This document shows, one piece after another, positions 1 through 9,788 of a stretch of DNA of 17,024 nucleotides. The notes beneath the pieces were generated by a model. It worked only from the letters and a program-made list of their open reading frames with translations. It searched no databases and was not told the DNA's origin. The DNA is taken from the NCBI GenBank assembly GCA_025935735.1, contig JAICUS010000054.1, positions 1 to 17,024 on the forward strand, given 5' to 3'. The stretch comes from Solirubrobacteraceae bacterium (lineage in GTDB: Bacteria; Actinomycetota; Thermoleophilia; Solirubrobacterales; Solirubrobacteraceae). The number at the start of each line of letters is the position of its first letter. Positions within the stretch are counted from its first letter, which is position 1. Position numbers and translations under genes: made by a program.

Positions 1-1
1 G

Positions 2-1178
<1,177 letters not shown>

Positions 1179-1180
<2 letters not shown>

Positions 1181-1298
1181 GGCGATGCAGCCCCTCCACC
1201 CCGCCCCGATCATCGATATCAAGGCGATGCAGCCCCTCCACCCCGCCCCGATCATCGATATCAAGGCGATGCAGCCCCTCCACCCCGCCCCGATCATC
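1179..1298 (+). repeat. 42-bp perfect tandem repeat, about 2.9 copies, between gyrB and gyrA
   Basis: Copies lie at 1179-1220, 1221-1262 and 1263-1298, the last one lacking six bases. All three agree base for base. The unit begins AAGGCGATGCAGCCCC and ends ATCATCGATATC, with a C-rich middle. It starts inside the gyrB stop codon and fills most of the spacer to gyrA. The length equals 14 codons and also four turns of B-DNA. No forward frame has a stop within the unit. One frame gives an ATG-started 40-residue ORF (1185-1307) with a repeated MQPLHPAPIIDIKA. Another extends the gyrB frame by 44 codons past its TAA. I do not call either a gene. Confidence 0.97.
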
Positions 1299-1321
1299 CG
1301 ACCTTAAGCAGCTGAGCCTCC

Positions 1322-3859
<2,538 letters not shown>

Positions 3860-3925
3860 GGCCAAGACCCTGGACGCTCGTACCGTCGTCCTCCGCCTGC
3901 CGGTCCGCTACTCTTGCCTCACCAG

Positions 3926-3941
3926 AGAAAGGGGGTGGTCC
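3926..3941 (+). promoter_or_regulatory. Extended Shine-Dalgarno-like sequence downstream of gyrA
   Basis: AGAAAGGGGGTGGTCC matches AGAAAGGAGGTGATCC, the complement of the conserved 16S rRNA 3' end, at 14 of 16 positions. It lies about 10 bases before a TTG codon that opens a 14-codon ORF. A candidate -10 hexamer TACTCT is at 3909-3914, without a convincing -35. A match this long is unusual. It may drive a short leader peptide, hold ribosomes, or be part of an RNA element. Confidence 0.55.
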
Positions 3942-3945
3942 GAAG

Positions 3946-3990
3946 TTGAGTGACAGTTCTTGTGGGACCCTGGAGGTGCCCGGCCGTTAG
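3946..3990 (+). CDS. Possible 14-residue leader peptide or mini-ORF
   Basis: A TTG-started ORF reads MSDSSCGTLEVPGR and ends in TAG. The only support is the very strong Shine-Dalgarno-like sequence about 10 bases upstream. A GTG at 3950 opens a competing 22-residue ORF to 4018 in another frame. A third frame is open from 3960 to 4232, but it runs through the terminator hairpin and is not credible over its whole length. No domain is recognisable. Because the gene after it lies on the opposite strand, it cannot be an attenuator for a downstream gene. It could be a free small peptide or part of a small RNA that ends at the 4118-4149 hairpin. Confidence 0.3.
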   Translation: MSDSSCGTLEVPGR

Positions 3991-4117
3991 ACCAGCCGGC
4001 GCTGGACCCGCGTTCTAGCGGAATCCACACCGGTGCACCGCCGCCGTCGGTGCCGGACCTAGTCCCTCCGGCCGCCTTAGTCGTCCGGCGACGGCATAAA
4101 GTCCAGCATGGTTGTGA
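3991..4117 (+). other. Intergenic stretch after gyrA with short inverted repeats, no recognised gene
   Basis: Together with the flanking elements this belongs to the 405-bp gap 3860-4264. It contains CCAGC/GCTGG around 3992-4005, the 8-bp palindrome CACCGGTG near 4029-4036, and GCACC/GGTGC near 4034-4053. I looked for tRNA-Ile and tRNA-Ala, which often follow gyrA in actinobacteria, and saw no T-arm consensus and no cloverleaf. The hairpins and the strong ribosome-binding-like sequence upstream make a structured small transcript possible but unproven. Confidence 0.3.
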
Positions 4118-4149
4118 GCGAGGCCCCCGGAGTCGACCGGGGGCCTCGC
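4118..4149. terminator. Strong hairpin between convergent transcripts
   Basis: A perfect 13-bp stem (4118-4130 with 4137-4149) encloses the 6-nt loop AGTCGA. It is nearly all G:C and has no T-tract on the plus side, so it may act as a roadblock or a Rho-aided terminator. It lies between gyrA (plus) and the HNH gene (minus), where a bidirectional terminator is expected. A second copy of GGCCCCCGG at 4217-4225 could compete for the right arm. Confidence 0.65.
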
Positions 4150-4232
4150 GTCGTTCTGGGCCGGCCGCGCGCCGGCGTCGCGACGCGCGTGGCCATCGGC
4201 GCGCGACGCGAGTTCTGGCCCCCGGGCCATAA

Positions 4233-4249
4233 CTCGCCCTTGAGGCGAG
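4233..4249 (-). terminator. Hairpin just after the HNH gene
   Basis: CTCGCC (4233-4238) pairs with GGCGAG (4244-4249) around the loop CTTGA. It starts 15 bp beyond the stop of the minus-strand HNH gene. On the minus strand it is followed by another GC-rich palindrome (TGGCCCCCGGGCCA, 4216-4229) and no T-run. The position fits a terminator; the strength is uncertain. Confidence 0.4.
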
Positions 4250-4264
4250 CCCTCCGGGCGAGCT

Positions 4265-4759
4265 TCAAGCGGCTTCGGGCAGGTACTGGCGCCAGGTCGC
4301 CGGGATCGTCGGCGACGCGAGCTGGATGAAGATGTGAGCGCTGGGCGTGCGCGGCTTCACCCGCGGGTGCATGTTCACCTGATGCGGCAGGCGGTCGGCC
4401 TTGCGCCGGTTGCAGGGCGCGCAGGCCGCGACGATGTTGTCCCAGCCTGAACCGCCGCCCTGGGAGCGGGGGATCACGTGGTCGACCGTCAGCGACGTGC
4501 GCGAGCCGCAGTACTGGCACTGCCAGCCGTCGCGGGCGAACACCGCGCGGCGGGTGATCTTGCGCTTGTGCGTGTCGCGCGGGATGCGGACGTAGGTGAC
4601 GAGCCGGATGACGACCGGGCGCGGCAGCGAGCCCGTGGCCCAGTGCAGGTCCTGGGCGCCGATCTCGATCACCTCGGCCTTGGACTTCAGCAGCAGCACC
4701 GTGGCGCGCCGGACCGTGCACACGTTGATCGGCTCAAACGTGGCGTTGAGCACCAGCAC
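4265..4759 (-). CDS. HNH endonuclease family protein
   Basis: This 164-residue protein belongs to the common actinobacterial family that begins VLVLNATFEPINVC and carries a C-terminal HNH nuclease fold. Visible are CxxC at C81/C84 (CQYC), the core VDHVIPRSQGG with D93 and H94, DN at 107-108, and the second zinc-binding pair plus N in CAPCNRRK (C113, C116, N117). HNH proteins cut or nick DNA using one metal ion, but the cellular role of this stand-alone family is not known to me. I chose GTG 4759, with GGAG 10 bases upstream, because it places the conserved LVLNATFEP at the N-terminus. The frame stays open to a GTG at 4933 that overlaps the DUF4446 stop as GTGA, which would give 222 residues with an unconserved-looking N-terminus. 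It is last in a minus-strand cluster. Confidence 0.88.
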   Translation of the reverse strand: MLVLNATFEPINVCTVRRATVLLLKSKAEVIEIGAQDLHWATGSLPRPVVIRLVTYVRIPRDTHKRKITRRAVFARDGWQCQYCGSRTSLTVDHVIPRSQGGGSGWDNIVAACAPCNRRKADRLPHQVNMHPRVKPRTPSAHIFIQLASPTIPATWRQYLPEAA

Positions 4760-4929
4760 GCGACCACCGCTCCAACGGCTGCTCGAGCCGTCGGAATCAG
4801 GTCCGTGCCGCGGGTGGTCACCGAACGGCACGGACCCCAGTGGGCCTGGGGGTACGGCGGTTGCCACGGAGCGGAGTGTAGCGGTCAGGGCAGACCAATT
4901 TTCGATGAGACTCGAACCGCGCGGGCGGC
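4760..4929 (-). other. Spacer before the HNH gene, with AT-rich patch and inverted repeat
   Basis: The spacer carries an AT-rich patch (ACCAATTTTCGATGAG, about 4894-4909), striking in this GC-rich context, and the inverted repeat TTCGA-N6-TCGAA at 4901-4916. On the minus strand the hexamer TACACT (about 4874-4879) could be a -10, but no matching -35 is at a normal distance. The stretch is also open as a possible N-terminal extension of the HNH protein. I favour an untranslated region with a promoter or operator. Confidence 0.35.
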
Positions 4930-5454
4930 TCACTGACCGAGCGTGACCGACCCGACCTCGCCCGCCAGCGCGAGCCGGATCGCCTCCTCCTCCTCGGGTG
5001 AGAGCTGGTGCTCGCCGCGCCCGGCGTGCACCTGCTTGCAGTACAGGCGGGCGGTGTCGCGGTGGGCGATCGAGGACAGCACGACGCCGTTGTGCTCGGC
5101 GTCCAGCAGCGCCAGCGACATCGACTGGTGGCCGGACATCTCGCCGTAGGCGTCGTAGCGGACCAGCGCGCGATAGGCGATCGCGCCGTCGAGGCGGTCC
5201 TCGGCGGCCGCCATCCGCTCGTCGAGCCGCTCGGCCACCTCCTCCACGCGGGCGTGCAGGGCGGCGAACGCGTCCTGGAGGCCGCTCGCGTGGGCCACCA
5301 GGTCGGTCTGGCCGTGCGGGCCGAGGATCACGCGCTGATCGCGCCGCAGCCGGCGAACGCGGAGGCTGAGCACCAGCGCGAGGATGAGCGCGAGTACCGC
5401 CACCGCCGCCCCGGCCAGGGCGACGATCCCGGGCGCGTCGGAGAACTGGCTCAC
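4930..5454 (-). CDS. DUF4446 family membrane-anchored protein
   Basis: This 174-residue protein has one N-terminal transmembrane helix (about residues 8-33), then a basic LRVRRLRRDQR segment. A probable coiled coil follows (about 55-95), and then the DUF4446 signature VRYDAYGEMSGHQSMSLALL with NGVVLSSIAHRD (about 98-133). The C-terminus has LSPEEEEAI, typical of the family. The molecular function is unknown. The family is found mainly in Actinobacteria and Firmicutes. I used GTG 5454. A TTG at 5511 would overlap the upstream gene's end and add a Pro/Arg-rich stretch that covers a hairpin, so I rejected it. It sits 49 bp after the CARDB-like gene and probably shares its transcript. Confidence 0.85.
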   Translation of the reverse strand: MSQFSDAPGIVALAGAAVAVLALILALVLSLRVRRLRRDQRVILGPHGQTDLVAHASGLQDAFAALHARVEEVAERLDERMAAAEDRLDGAIAYRALVRYDAYGEMSGHQSMSLALLDAEHNGVVLSSIAHRDTARLYCKQVHAGRGEHQLSPEEEEAIRLALAGEVGSVTLGQ

Positions 5455-5474
5455 CGGCCGAAGGTTAACCGCGC

Positions 5475-5496
5475 GCCCCGGCGGAGCCCGGGGGGC
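5475..5496 (-). other. GC hairpin between the CARDB-like gene and the DUF4446 gene
   Basis: CCCCGG (5476-5481) pairs with CCGGGG (5488-5493). It lies in the 49-bp gap, next to a GGTTAACC palindrome at 5463-5470. There is no T-tract. It could lower read-through into the DUF4446 gene or stabilise an mRNA end. Confidence 0.3.
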
Positions 5497-5503
5497 TGCG
5501 CCT

Positions 5504-6640
5504 CTATCCAAACAGCGTCGGGTAGGTGGAGTGGTTGTTGTCGGTCTTCTTCTCGCCCGGCACCGGCGCGACGCTGACGTTGATCGTCAACGCCGTCCCC
5601 AGCGGCGGCTTGCGGTTGAGCGGCAGCGTGACCGTCGCCTTCTCGCCCTGGGCCACCTTCTGGACGGTCCGGGTGATGGTGATCGGCGAGCCGGACTCGC
5701 GGGCGATCTGGAGCGTGACCTTGATGTTGAACTCGTCGTTGTCGCCCTGGTTGGTGAACGACACGGTGAACGCCTGGCCGGCCACGTAGGTCAGGCGGTT
5801 GGTGACGCCCGGCTGCAGCGTGGTGTTGCCGTAGGAGGTGCCGTTGAGGCCTGTGCCGTGCAGGCCGGGGCCGGTCGGCTGGTTGCTCTTCGCGCCGCTC
5901 CCCGTGCTCAGCTGCTGGCCGAGCTTCTGGGCCACGAACTGCGGGCTCTGCCAGGAGATGTCGCTCAGGAAGCGGGACTCCTGGATCGTCTGCCCGCCCA
6001 CGTCGCCCTTGGTCAGCGCATCCTTGATGAACGGGACCACGCGCGAGTGCCAGAGCACGTCGGAGGCGGTGAACGACTGCATCTGGCCGGCGATGCGGCC
6101 GATCGCCTGGTCGGCGGCGCGGCCCTGGTCGCCCAGCGCGGTGCGGATGTCCGCGGCGATCGCCTCGAGCCCGTCGCGCCGCAGCTCGAGCGCGATCAGC
6201 ACCGACTGCTGCGCCGCCTTCATGTCGTCCGGGACGGACAGGTTCTGCCCCTGCTTGAGCTGCTCGTCGGCCTGGACCTTCAGGCTGGAGATCGCCTGCT
6301 GGAGGTCCTCGGGCGACTGGTTCTGCGCCCCGTTGAGCTGGCGGAACAGCTGGCTGCCGGTCTGGGCGGACGAGCCGCCGATCTGGTTGGCCTGCCGGTT
6401 GTAGTCGCCGAGCGCGTTCTTGTGCCGGTTGGAGCTGCACGAGTGCACGACGAGGCCCAGCACCAGGATGACCACGATGATCCCGACCACGCCGGCCAGC
6501 CGCCGGGCCAGGATCGTCTGCTGGTCGGTGGTCGCGGTGCCGCCGGCGGGCCGGGCGCGCCGGGGACGCGGCCGCGGCCGGTCACGGGACCGGCTGCGCG
6601 TGGTGCGTACGGGCTCGTCGTCCTCGTCGAAGAAGGACAC
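5504..6640 (-). CDS. Membrane-anchored protein with a CARDB-like C-terminal domain, function unknown
   Basis: This protein has 378 residues. The N-terminus is acidic, then strongly Arg/Pro-rich (about 10-35), then one transmembrane helix (about 47-66, AGVVGIIVVILVLGLVV). This is probably N-in, with the rest outside. Residues about 75-240 are Gln/Ala-rich and predicted helical. A Gly/Ser/Asn-rich linker (about 245-275) leads to a beta-rich domain (about 280-375) ending KKTDNNHSTYPTLFG, the pattern of CARDB/Ig-like domains ("DNN.S.YPV.F"). The GTG start at 6640 is well supported by AGGAG five bases upstream (minus strand). The frame is open much further upstream, but only as antisense of the kinase. 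It is divergent from the kinase gene, which suggests a shared regulatory region and perhaps a functional link. I cannot name a ligand. Confidence 0.85.
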   Translation of the reverse strand: MSFFDEDDEPVRTTRSRSRDRPRPRPRRARPAGGTATTDQQTILARRLAGVVGIIVVILVLGLVVHSCSSNRHKNALGDYNRQANQIGGSSAQTGSQLFRQLNGAQNQSPEDLQQAISSLKVQADEQLKQGQNLSVPDDMKAAQQSVLIALELRRDGLEAIAADIRTALGDQGRAADQAIGRIAGQMQSFTASDVLWHSRVVPFIKDALTKGDVGGQTIQESRFLSDISWQSPQFVAQKLGQQLSTGSGAKSNQPTGPGLHGTGLNGTSYGNTTLQPGVTNRLTYVAGQAFTVSFTNQGDNDEFNIKVTLQIARESGSPITITRTVQKVAQGEKATVTLPLNRKPPLGTALTINVSVAPVPGEKKTDNNHSTYPTLFG

Positions 6641-6775
6641 TTGATCTCCTAGGGACCGGTCGCGGTACGCGAACGGCCCTGTCGGTCCAGGTGCGTACAA
6701 GCATGGCAGGGACCTCGGAGGGAACCGCGGGCGGGCGCCGGAGGGAACCGCGCGGGGGCGCCGAACCGGGCTTCG
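6641..6775. promoter_or_regulatory. Divergent promoter region between the CARDB-like and kinase genes
   Basis: These 135 bp separate two divergent starts, so promoters for both must lie here unless one transcript is leaderless or starts inside a gene. The minus gene has AGGAG at 6646-6650. No hexamer pair fits the sigma-70 consensus well. The plus-side half contains the 23-bp direct repeat listed separately. The kinase ATG at 6776 has only a poor Shine-Dalgarno sequence. Confidence 0.5.
6716..6761 (+). repeat. Two-copy 23-bp direct repeat upstream of the kinase start
   Basis: Copies at 6716-6738 and 6739-6761 share the exact 14-mer CGGAGGGAACCGCG and a similar GC-rich remainder. They end 14 bp before the kinase ATG. 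Each carries a GGAGGGAA purine run, so they could be protein-binding sites or alternative ribosome contacts. Confidence 0.75.
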
Positions 6776-8482
6776 ATGGACACCACCGACGAGCTGCCCG
6801 TCACCGCCGCCGGGCACGGCGGGGCGCCGGCGCTCGTGCTCGGCCGCTACCGGCTGGGCGAGCGGCTCGGGGCCGGTGGGTTCGGGACGGTCTACGCCGC
6901 CATGGACGAGCGGTTGCGCCGGGCGGTGGCGGTCAAGGTGATCCCCGCGGACCGCGGCGCGCGCGACCGTCCGCGTGCGCAGCGCGAGGCGCTCGCGGCC
7001 GGCCGGCTCGACCATCCCGCGGTCGTCCGGGTCTTCGACGCCGGCGAGGACTCGCGCGCCCGCTACCTCGTGTCCGAGCTCGTCCACGGCCGCACGCTCG
7101 ACGAGCTGGCCGCCGAGGGCGCGCTGTCGGACCGCGACGTGCTGCGGATCGGGCTCGCGCTGGCCGGGGCGCTCCAGCACGCCCACGACCGCGGCGTGGT
7201 GCACCGCGACGTCAAGCCCCAGAACGTGATCGTCCCCGAGGCCCCGCGCTCTGCCGACGGCGTGGCGAAGCTGGCCGACTTCGGCGTGGCCCACCTGGCC
7301 GGCGACGAGCCGCTCACCCGCACCGGCGACGTCGTCGGGACGCTCGCCTACATGGCGCCGGAGCAGGCCGCCGGCCACAGGGTCGACGAGCGGGCGGACC
7401 TCTACAGCCTCGCGCTGGTGGTCTACGAGGCGCTGGCGGGCACCAACCCGGTGCGCGCCGGCTCGCCCGCGGCCACCGCCCGGCGGGTGGGGACCGTGCT
7501 GCCGGCGCTGCGGCGGGCGCGGCGCGACCTGCCGGAGGGGCTGTGCGCGGCGGTCGACCGGGCGCTGCGGCCACGGCCCGAGGAGCGCGGCACGCTGGAC
7601 GAGCTGGCCGAGGCCCTCGCCGACGCGCTGCCGGAGGTGTCGGACGAGGGCGGGACGGTCGCGCCGCACCCGCTCGAGCGCGCCGAGGCGCTCGCGCTGC
7701 CGGGCTGGGCCGCGCGGGTCGCCGCCGGCGGGCTGGCCGGCGGGCTCGCCGCGGCGGCCCTGTTCGCCACCGACGGGCCGCCCGCCGCCGGCGCGTTCGC
7801 GGGCGTCGCCGTCGCGGCGTTCCCGCGGGCGGCCTGGTTGCTGGTCGCGGTGGGCGTCGTCGGGCTCCTCGGCGCGGACCATCCGGGCGCCGCGCTCCTG
7901 GTGGCCGCCGCGGCCGCGCCCGTGCCGCTGCTGCTGCGGCGGGCGGGCGCGCTGTGGTCGGTGCCGGCGCTCGCGCCGCTGCTCGGCCTGGCTGAGCTGG
8001 CGGGCGCCTTTCCGGCGGTGGCCGGCACCGCCCGGGGATGGATGCGGAGGGCGGCGCTGGGCGCACTCGGCGCCTGGTGGGCGCTGCTGGCGCAGCCGCT
8101 GCTCGGGCGGGCGCTGCTGCAAGGGCCCGGCGCCGTCGGGGTCCCGGCGAGCGGCGGGCAGGTGAGGGAGGCCGGGGGACCGCTGGCGGCGCTGGCGCGC
8201 GGGCCGGCCGGCGACGTCGTGCACCGGGCGCTGGAGCCGCTCGTCACCGGCGGCGCGCTCCTCTACGTGCTCATCTGGGCCGTCGCGGCCGCCGTCATGC
8301 CGTGGCTGGTCCGCGGCCGCCATCTCGCCGTCGACGTGATCGCCGCCACCGCCTGGGCAGCGACGCTCGGCGCCGCCACCGCCGCCACCGCACCCCCCGA
8401 GCCGCGCGGGCTGGTCGCCGGGGCCGTCGCCGCCGGGGCGCTCGCCGTCGCGGCGATGCGGGTACGTGCGGTGGAGCCGTGA
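6776..8482 (+). CDS. Ser/Thr protein kinase with a polytopic membrane C-terminal domain
   Basis: This 568-residue protein has a complete Hanks-type kinase domain at about residues 24-285. Visible are the glycine loop GAGGFGTVY (32-40), VAVK with K54, the helix-C glutamate E71, HRDVKPQN with D145, DFG at 168-170 and APE at 194-196, so it should be active. Residues about 310-565 are Ala/Gly/Leu/Val-rich, with around seven or eight predicted membrane segments (for example about 312-330, 352-368, 370-388, 424-444, 491-512, 515-537, 543-561). Typical PknB-like kinases have a single helix and an outside sensor domain. Here no large extracellular domain is visible. It lies 55 bp before fhaA, so it may be co-transcribed with the division cluster. 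It is not an obvious PknA equivalent, since PknA lies between pbpA and pknB in mycobacteria. Confidence 0.93.
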   Translation: MDTTDELPVTAAGHGGAPALVLGRYRLGERLGAGGFGTVYAAMDERLRRAVAVKVIPADRGARDRPRAQREALAAGRLDHPAVVRVFDAGEDSRARYLVSELVHGRTLDELAAEGALSDRDVLRIGLALAGALQHAHDRGVVHRDVKPQNVIVPEAPRSADGVAKLADFGVAHLAGDEPLTRTGDVVGTLAYMAPEQAAGHRVDERADLYSLALVVYEALAGTNPVRAGSPAATARRVGTVLPALRRARRDLPEGLCAAVDRALRPRPEERGTLDELAEALADALPEVSDEGGTVAPHPLERAEALALPGWAARVAAGGLAGGLAAAALFATDGPPAAGAFAGVAVAAFPRAAWLLVAVGVVGLLGADHPGAALLVAAAAAPVPLLLRRAGALWSVPALAPLLGLAELAGAFPAVAGTARGWMRRAALGALGAWWALLAQPLLGRALLQGPGAVGVPASGGQVREAGGPLAALARGPAGDVVHRALEPLVTGGALLYVLIWAVAAAVMPWLVRGRHLAVDVIAATAWAATLGAATAATAPPEPRGLVAGAVAAGALAVAAMRVRAVEP

Positions 8483-8537
8483 CCCCGCGCCGGATACTGT
8501 GCACCCGCACCATGCCCACGTCCACCGGTAGCCCCGC

Positions 8538-9293
8538 TTGAGCGTGCTGCGCAACCTGGAGTCCAAGCTCGCCGGGCTCGTCGAGGGCACGTTCTCTCGC
8601 GCGTTCAAGTCCGAGGTCCGCCCGGTGGAGATCGCCCGCAAGCTGACCCGGGAGATGGACGAGCACAAGGTCCAGTCGCTCTCGCGGGTGTACGCGCCGA
8701 ACGAGTACGCCATGTGGCTCTCGCCCAAGGACCGCGCGCAGTTCGAGGGCTATGAGGGCGACCTGGCGAGCGAGCTCTCGGGCTATCTGCTCGAGCACGC
8801 GCGGCGCGAGCGGATCGCGCTCGTCACGCGCCCGAAGATCGCCTTCAAGACCGACGACCGGCTGCGGTTGGGCGAGTTCGGCATCCAGGCGCGGCTGGTG
8901 CGCCCGCCCGCGGCCGAGCACGAGGAGCCCAGCCAGGGCGACGAGGGGCACACGATGGTCTACTCGGTGTCCGACCGCGTGTCGGAGCCGCTGCGGGAGC
9001 CCGACCCGCGCCGCCCGCGCGCGCTGCTGCGCGTCCACGGGCGCGCGGAGGCGGTGGGCGCCGGCGGCGCCGTCCTCGGCCGCTCGCGCGACAACGACGT
9101 GGTCATCGACGACCCCAACGTGTCGCGTCACCACGCCGAAGTCCGGCCGTCCGGCGGCTCGTGGATCGTCAACGACCTCGGCTCGACCAACGGGATCAAG
9201 GTCAACGGGCGCCGGGTGACCGGCCCGCAGTCGCTCAAGCGCGGCGACGTGATCGAGCTGGGCACCTCGAGGGTCACGTTCGAGCTGGAGTAG
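8538..9293 (+). CDS. fhaA: FhaA-like protein: DUF3662 domain plus FHA domain
   Basis: This 251-residue protein has an N-terminal DUF3662 domain (about 1-122), a 40-residue linker, and a C-terminal FHA domain (about 162-251). The FHA domain shows the phosphothreonine-binding residues: GRS (181-183), SRHH (196-199) and GSTNGIKVNG (215-224). In mycobacteria FhaA binds phosphorylated partners of PknB, including MviN/MurJ, and controls peptidoglycan synthesis. This copy is half the length of the M. tuberculosis protein (527 residues) because the long linker is nearly absent. I used TTG 8538, which gives MSVLRNLE. GTG 8544 is possible. A GATACT hexamer at 8493-8498 could be a -10 for a promoter inside the 55-bp gap, but the -35 is poor. 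fhaB starts three bases after the stop. Confidence 0.93.
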   Translation: MSVLRNLESKLAGLVEGTFSRAFKSEVRPVEIARKLTREMDEHKVQSLSRVYAPNEYAMWLSPKDRAQFEGYEGDLASELSGYLLEHARRERIALVTRPKIAFKTDDRLRLGEFGIQARLVRPPAAEHEEPSQGDEGHTMVYSVSDRVSEPLREPDPRRPRALLRVHGRAEAVGAGGAVLGRSRDNDVVIDDPNVSRHHAEVRPSGGSWIVNDLGSTNGIKVNGRRVTGPQSLKRGDVIELGTSRVTFELE

Positions 9294-9296
9294 ACG

Positions 9297-9788
9297 GTGC
9301 AGCTCGACCCGATAGCCGTCGGCCTGAAGTTCGGCTTCCTGGCCGTCCTGTACCTGTTCCTGCTCTGGGTGGCCTATTCCGCGTTGCGCGACCTGCGCCG
9401 CGGCGCCGAGGAGCGCTATACGGGTCCGGGTGCGGACTATGAGGACGCCACCGGGATGTACAGCGCGACCGCGGGGCTCTCCCCCGATGACGGCGGCGCG
9501 CCGAAGCTGCGCGTCAACCAGGCGGCCGGGTTGGCGGCGGGCTCGGCCTATGATCTCTCGGAGGGAGCGCTGCTGGGCCGGGGCGACCAGGCCGACATCC
9601 GGCTGGAGGACGGCTTCGCGTCCGCGCGGCACGCCCGTCTCGTCCCGCAGGGCGATGTGATGGTGTTGGAGGATCTTGGCTCCACGAACGGCACGTACCT
9701 CAACGGAGAGCCGCTGCGCGGGCCCCAGCCCCTGCACGCCGGCGACCGGATCCGCATAGGCGACTCCGAGTTCTCCTTCGAGCGGTGA
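9297..9788 (+). CDS. fhaB: FhaB/FipA-like membrane FHA protein
   Basis: This 163-residue protein, close in size to M. tuberculosis FhaB (155), has one N-terminal transmembrane helix (about 6-28, VGLKFGFLAVLYLFLLWVAY). A short cytosolic linker and an FHA domain (about 70-163) follow, with GRG (94-96), SARHAR (109-114) and GSTNGTYLNG (128-137). In mycobacteria FhaB (FipA) binds phosphothreonine proteins at the division site, linking PknA/PknB signalling to FtsZ and FtsQ. Serine-Ala-Arg-His replaces the commoner Ser-Arg-x-His order in the phosphate-binding loop, a usual FhaB variation. GTG 9297 follows the fhaA stop by three bases, and the stop overlaps the pstP start as GTGA, so the three genes are surely one unit. 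Confidence 0.93.
   Translation: MQLDPIAVGLKFGFLAVLYLFLLWVAYSALRDLRRGAEERYTGPGADYEDATGMYSATAGLSPDDGGAPKLRVNQAAGLAAGSAYDLSEGALLGRGDQADIRLEDGFASARHARLVPQGDVMVLEDLGSTNGTYLNGEPLRGPQPLHAGDRIRIGDSEFSFER

Noticed and set aside
3860..4117. tRNA-Ile or tRNA-Ala after gyrA
   Set aside because: Common in actinobacteria at this place, but no GGTTCRA-type T-arm or acceptor pairing is visible.
3960..4232. 90-residue plus-strand ORF after gyrA
   Set aside because: It runs through the 13-bp terminator hairpin and ends in Arg/Gly/Ala shadow-like sequence; only a mini-ORF in another frame has a ribosome-binding site.
4901..4916. LexA (SOS) box at TTCGA-N6-TCGAA, and the similar site at 16820-16835
   Set aside because: The actinobacterial LexA box is TCGAAC-N4-GTTCGA; the half-sites here point the opposite way.
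6641..8728. Minus-strand open frame extending the CARDB-like gene upstream to 8728
   Set aside because: The part beyond 6640 is antisense to the kinase, lacks domain features, and the GTG at 6640 has a proper AGGAG.
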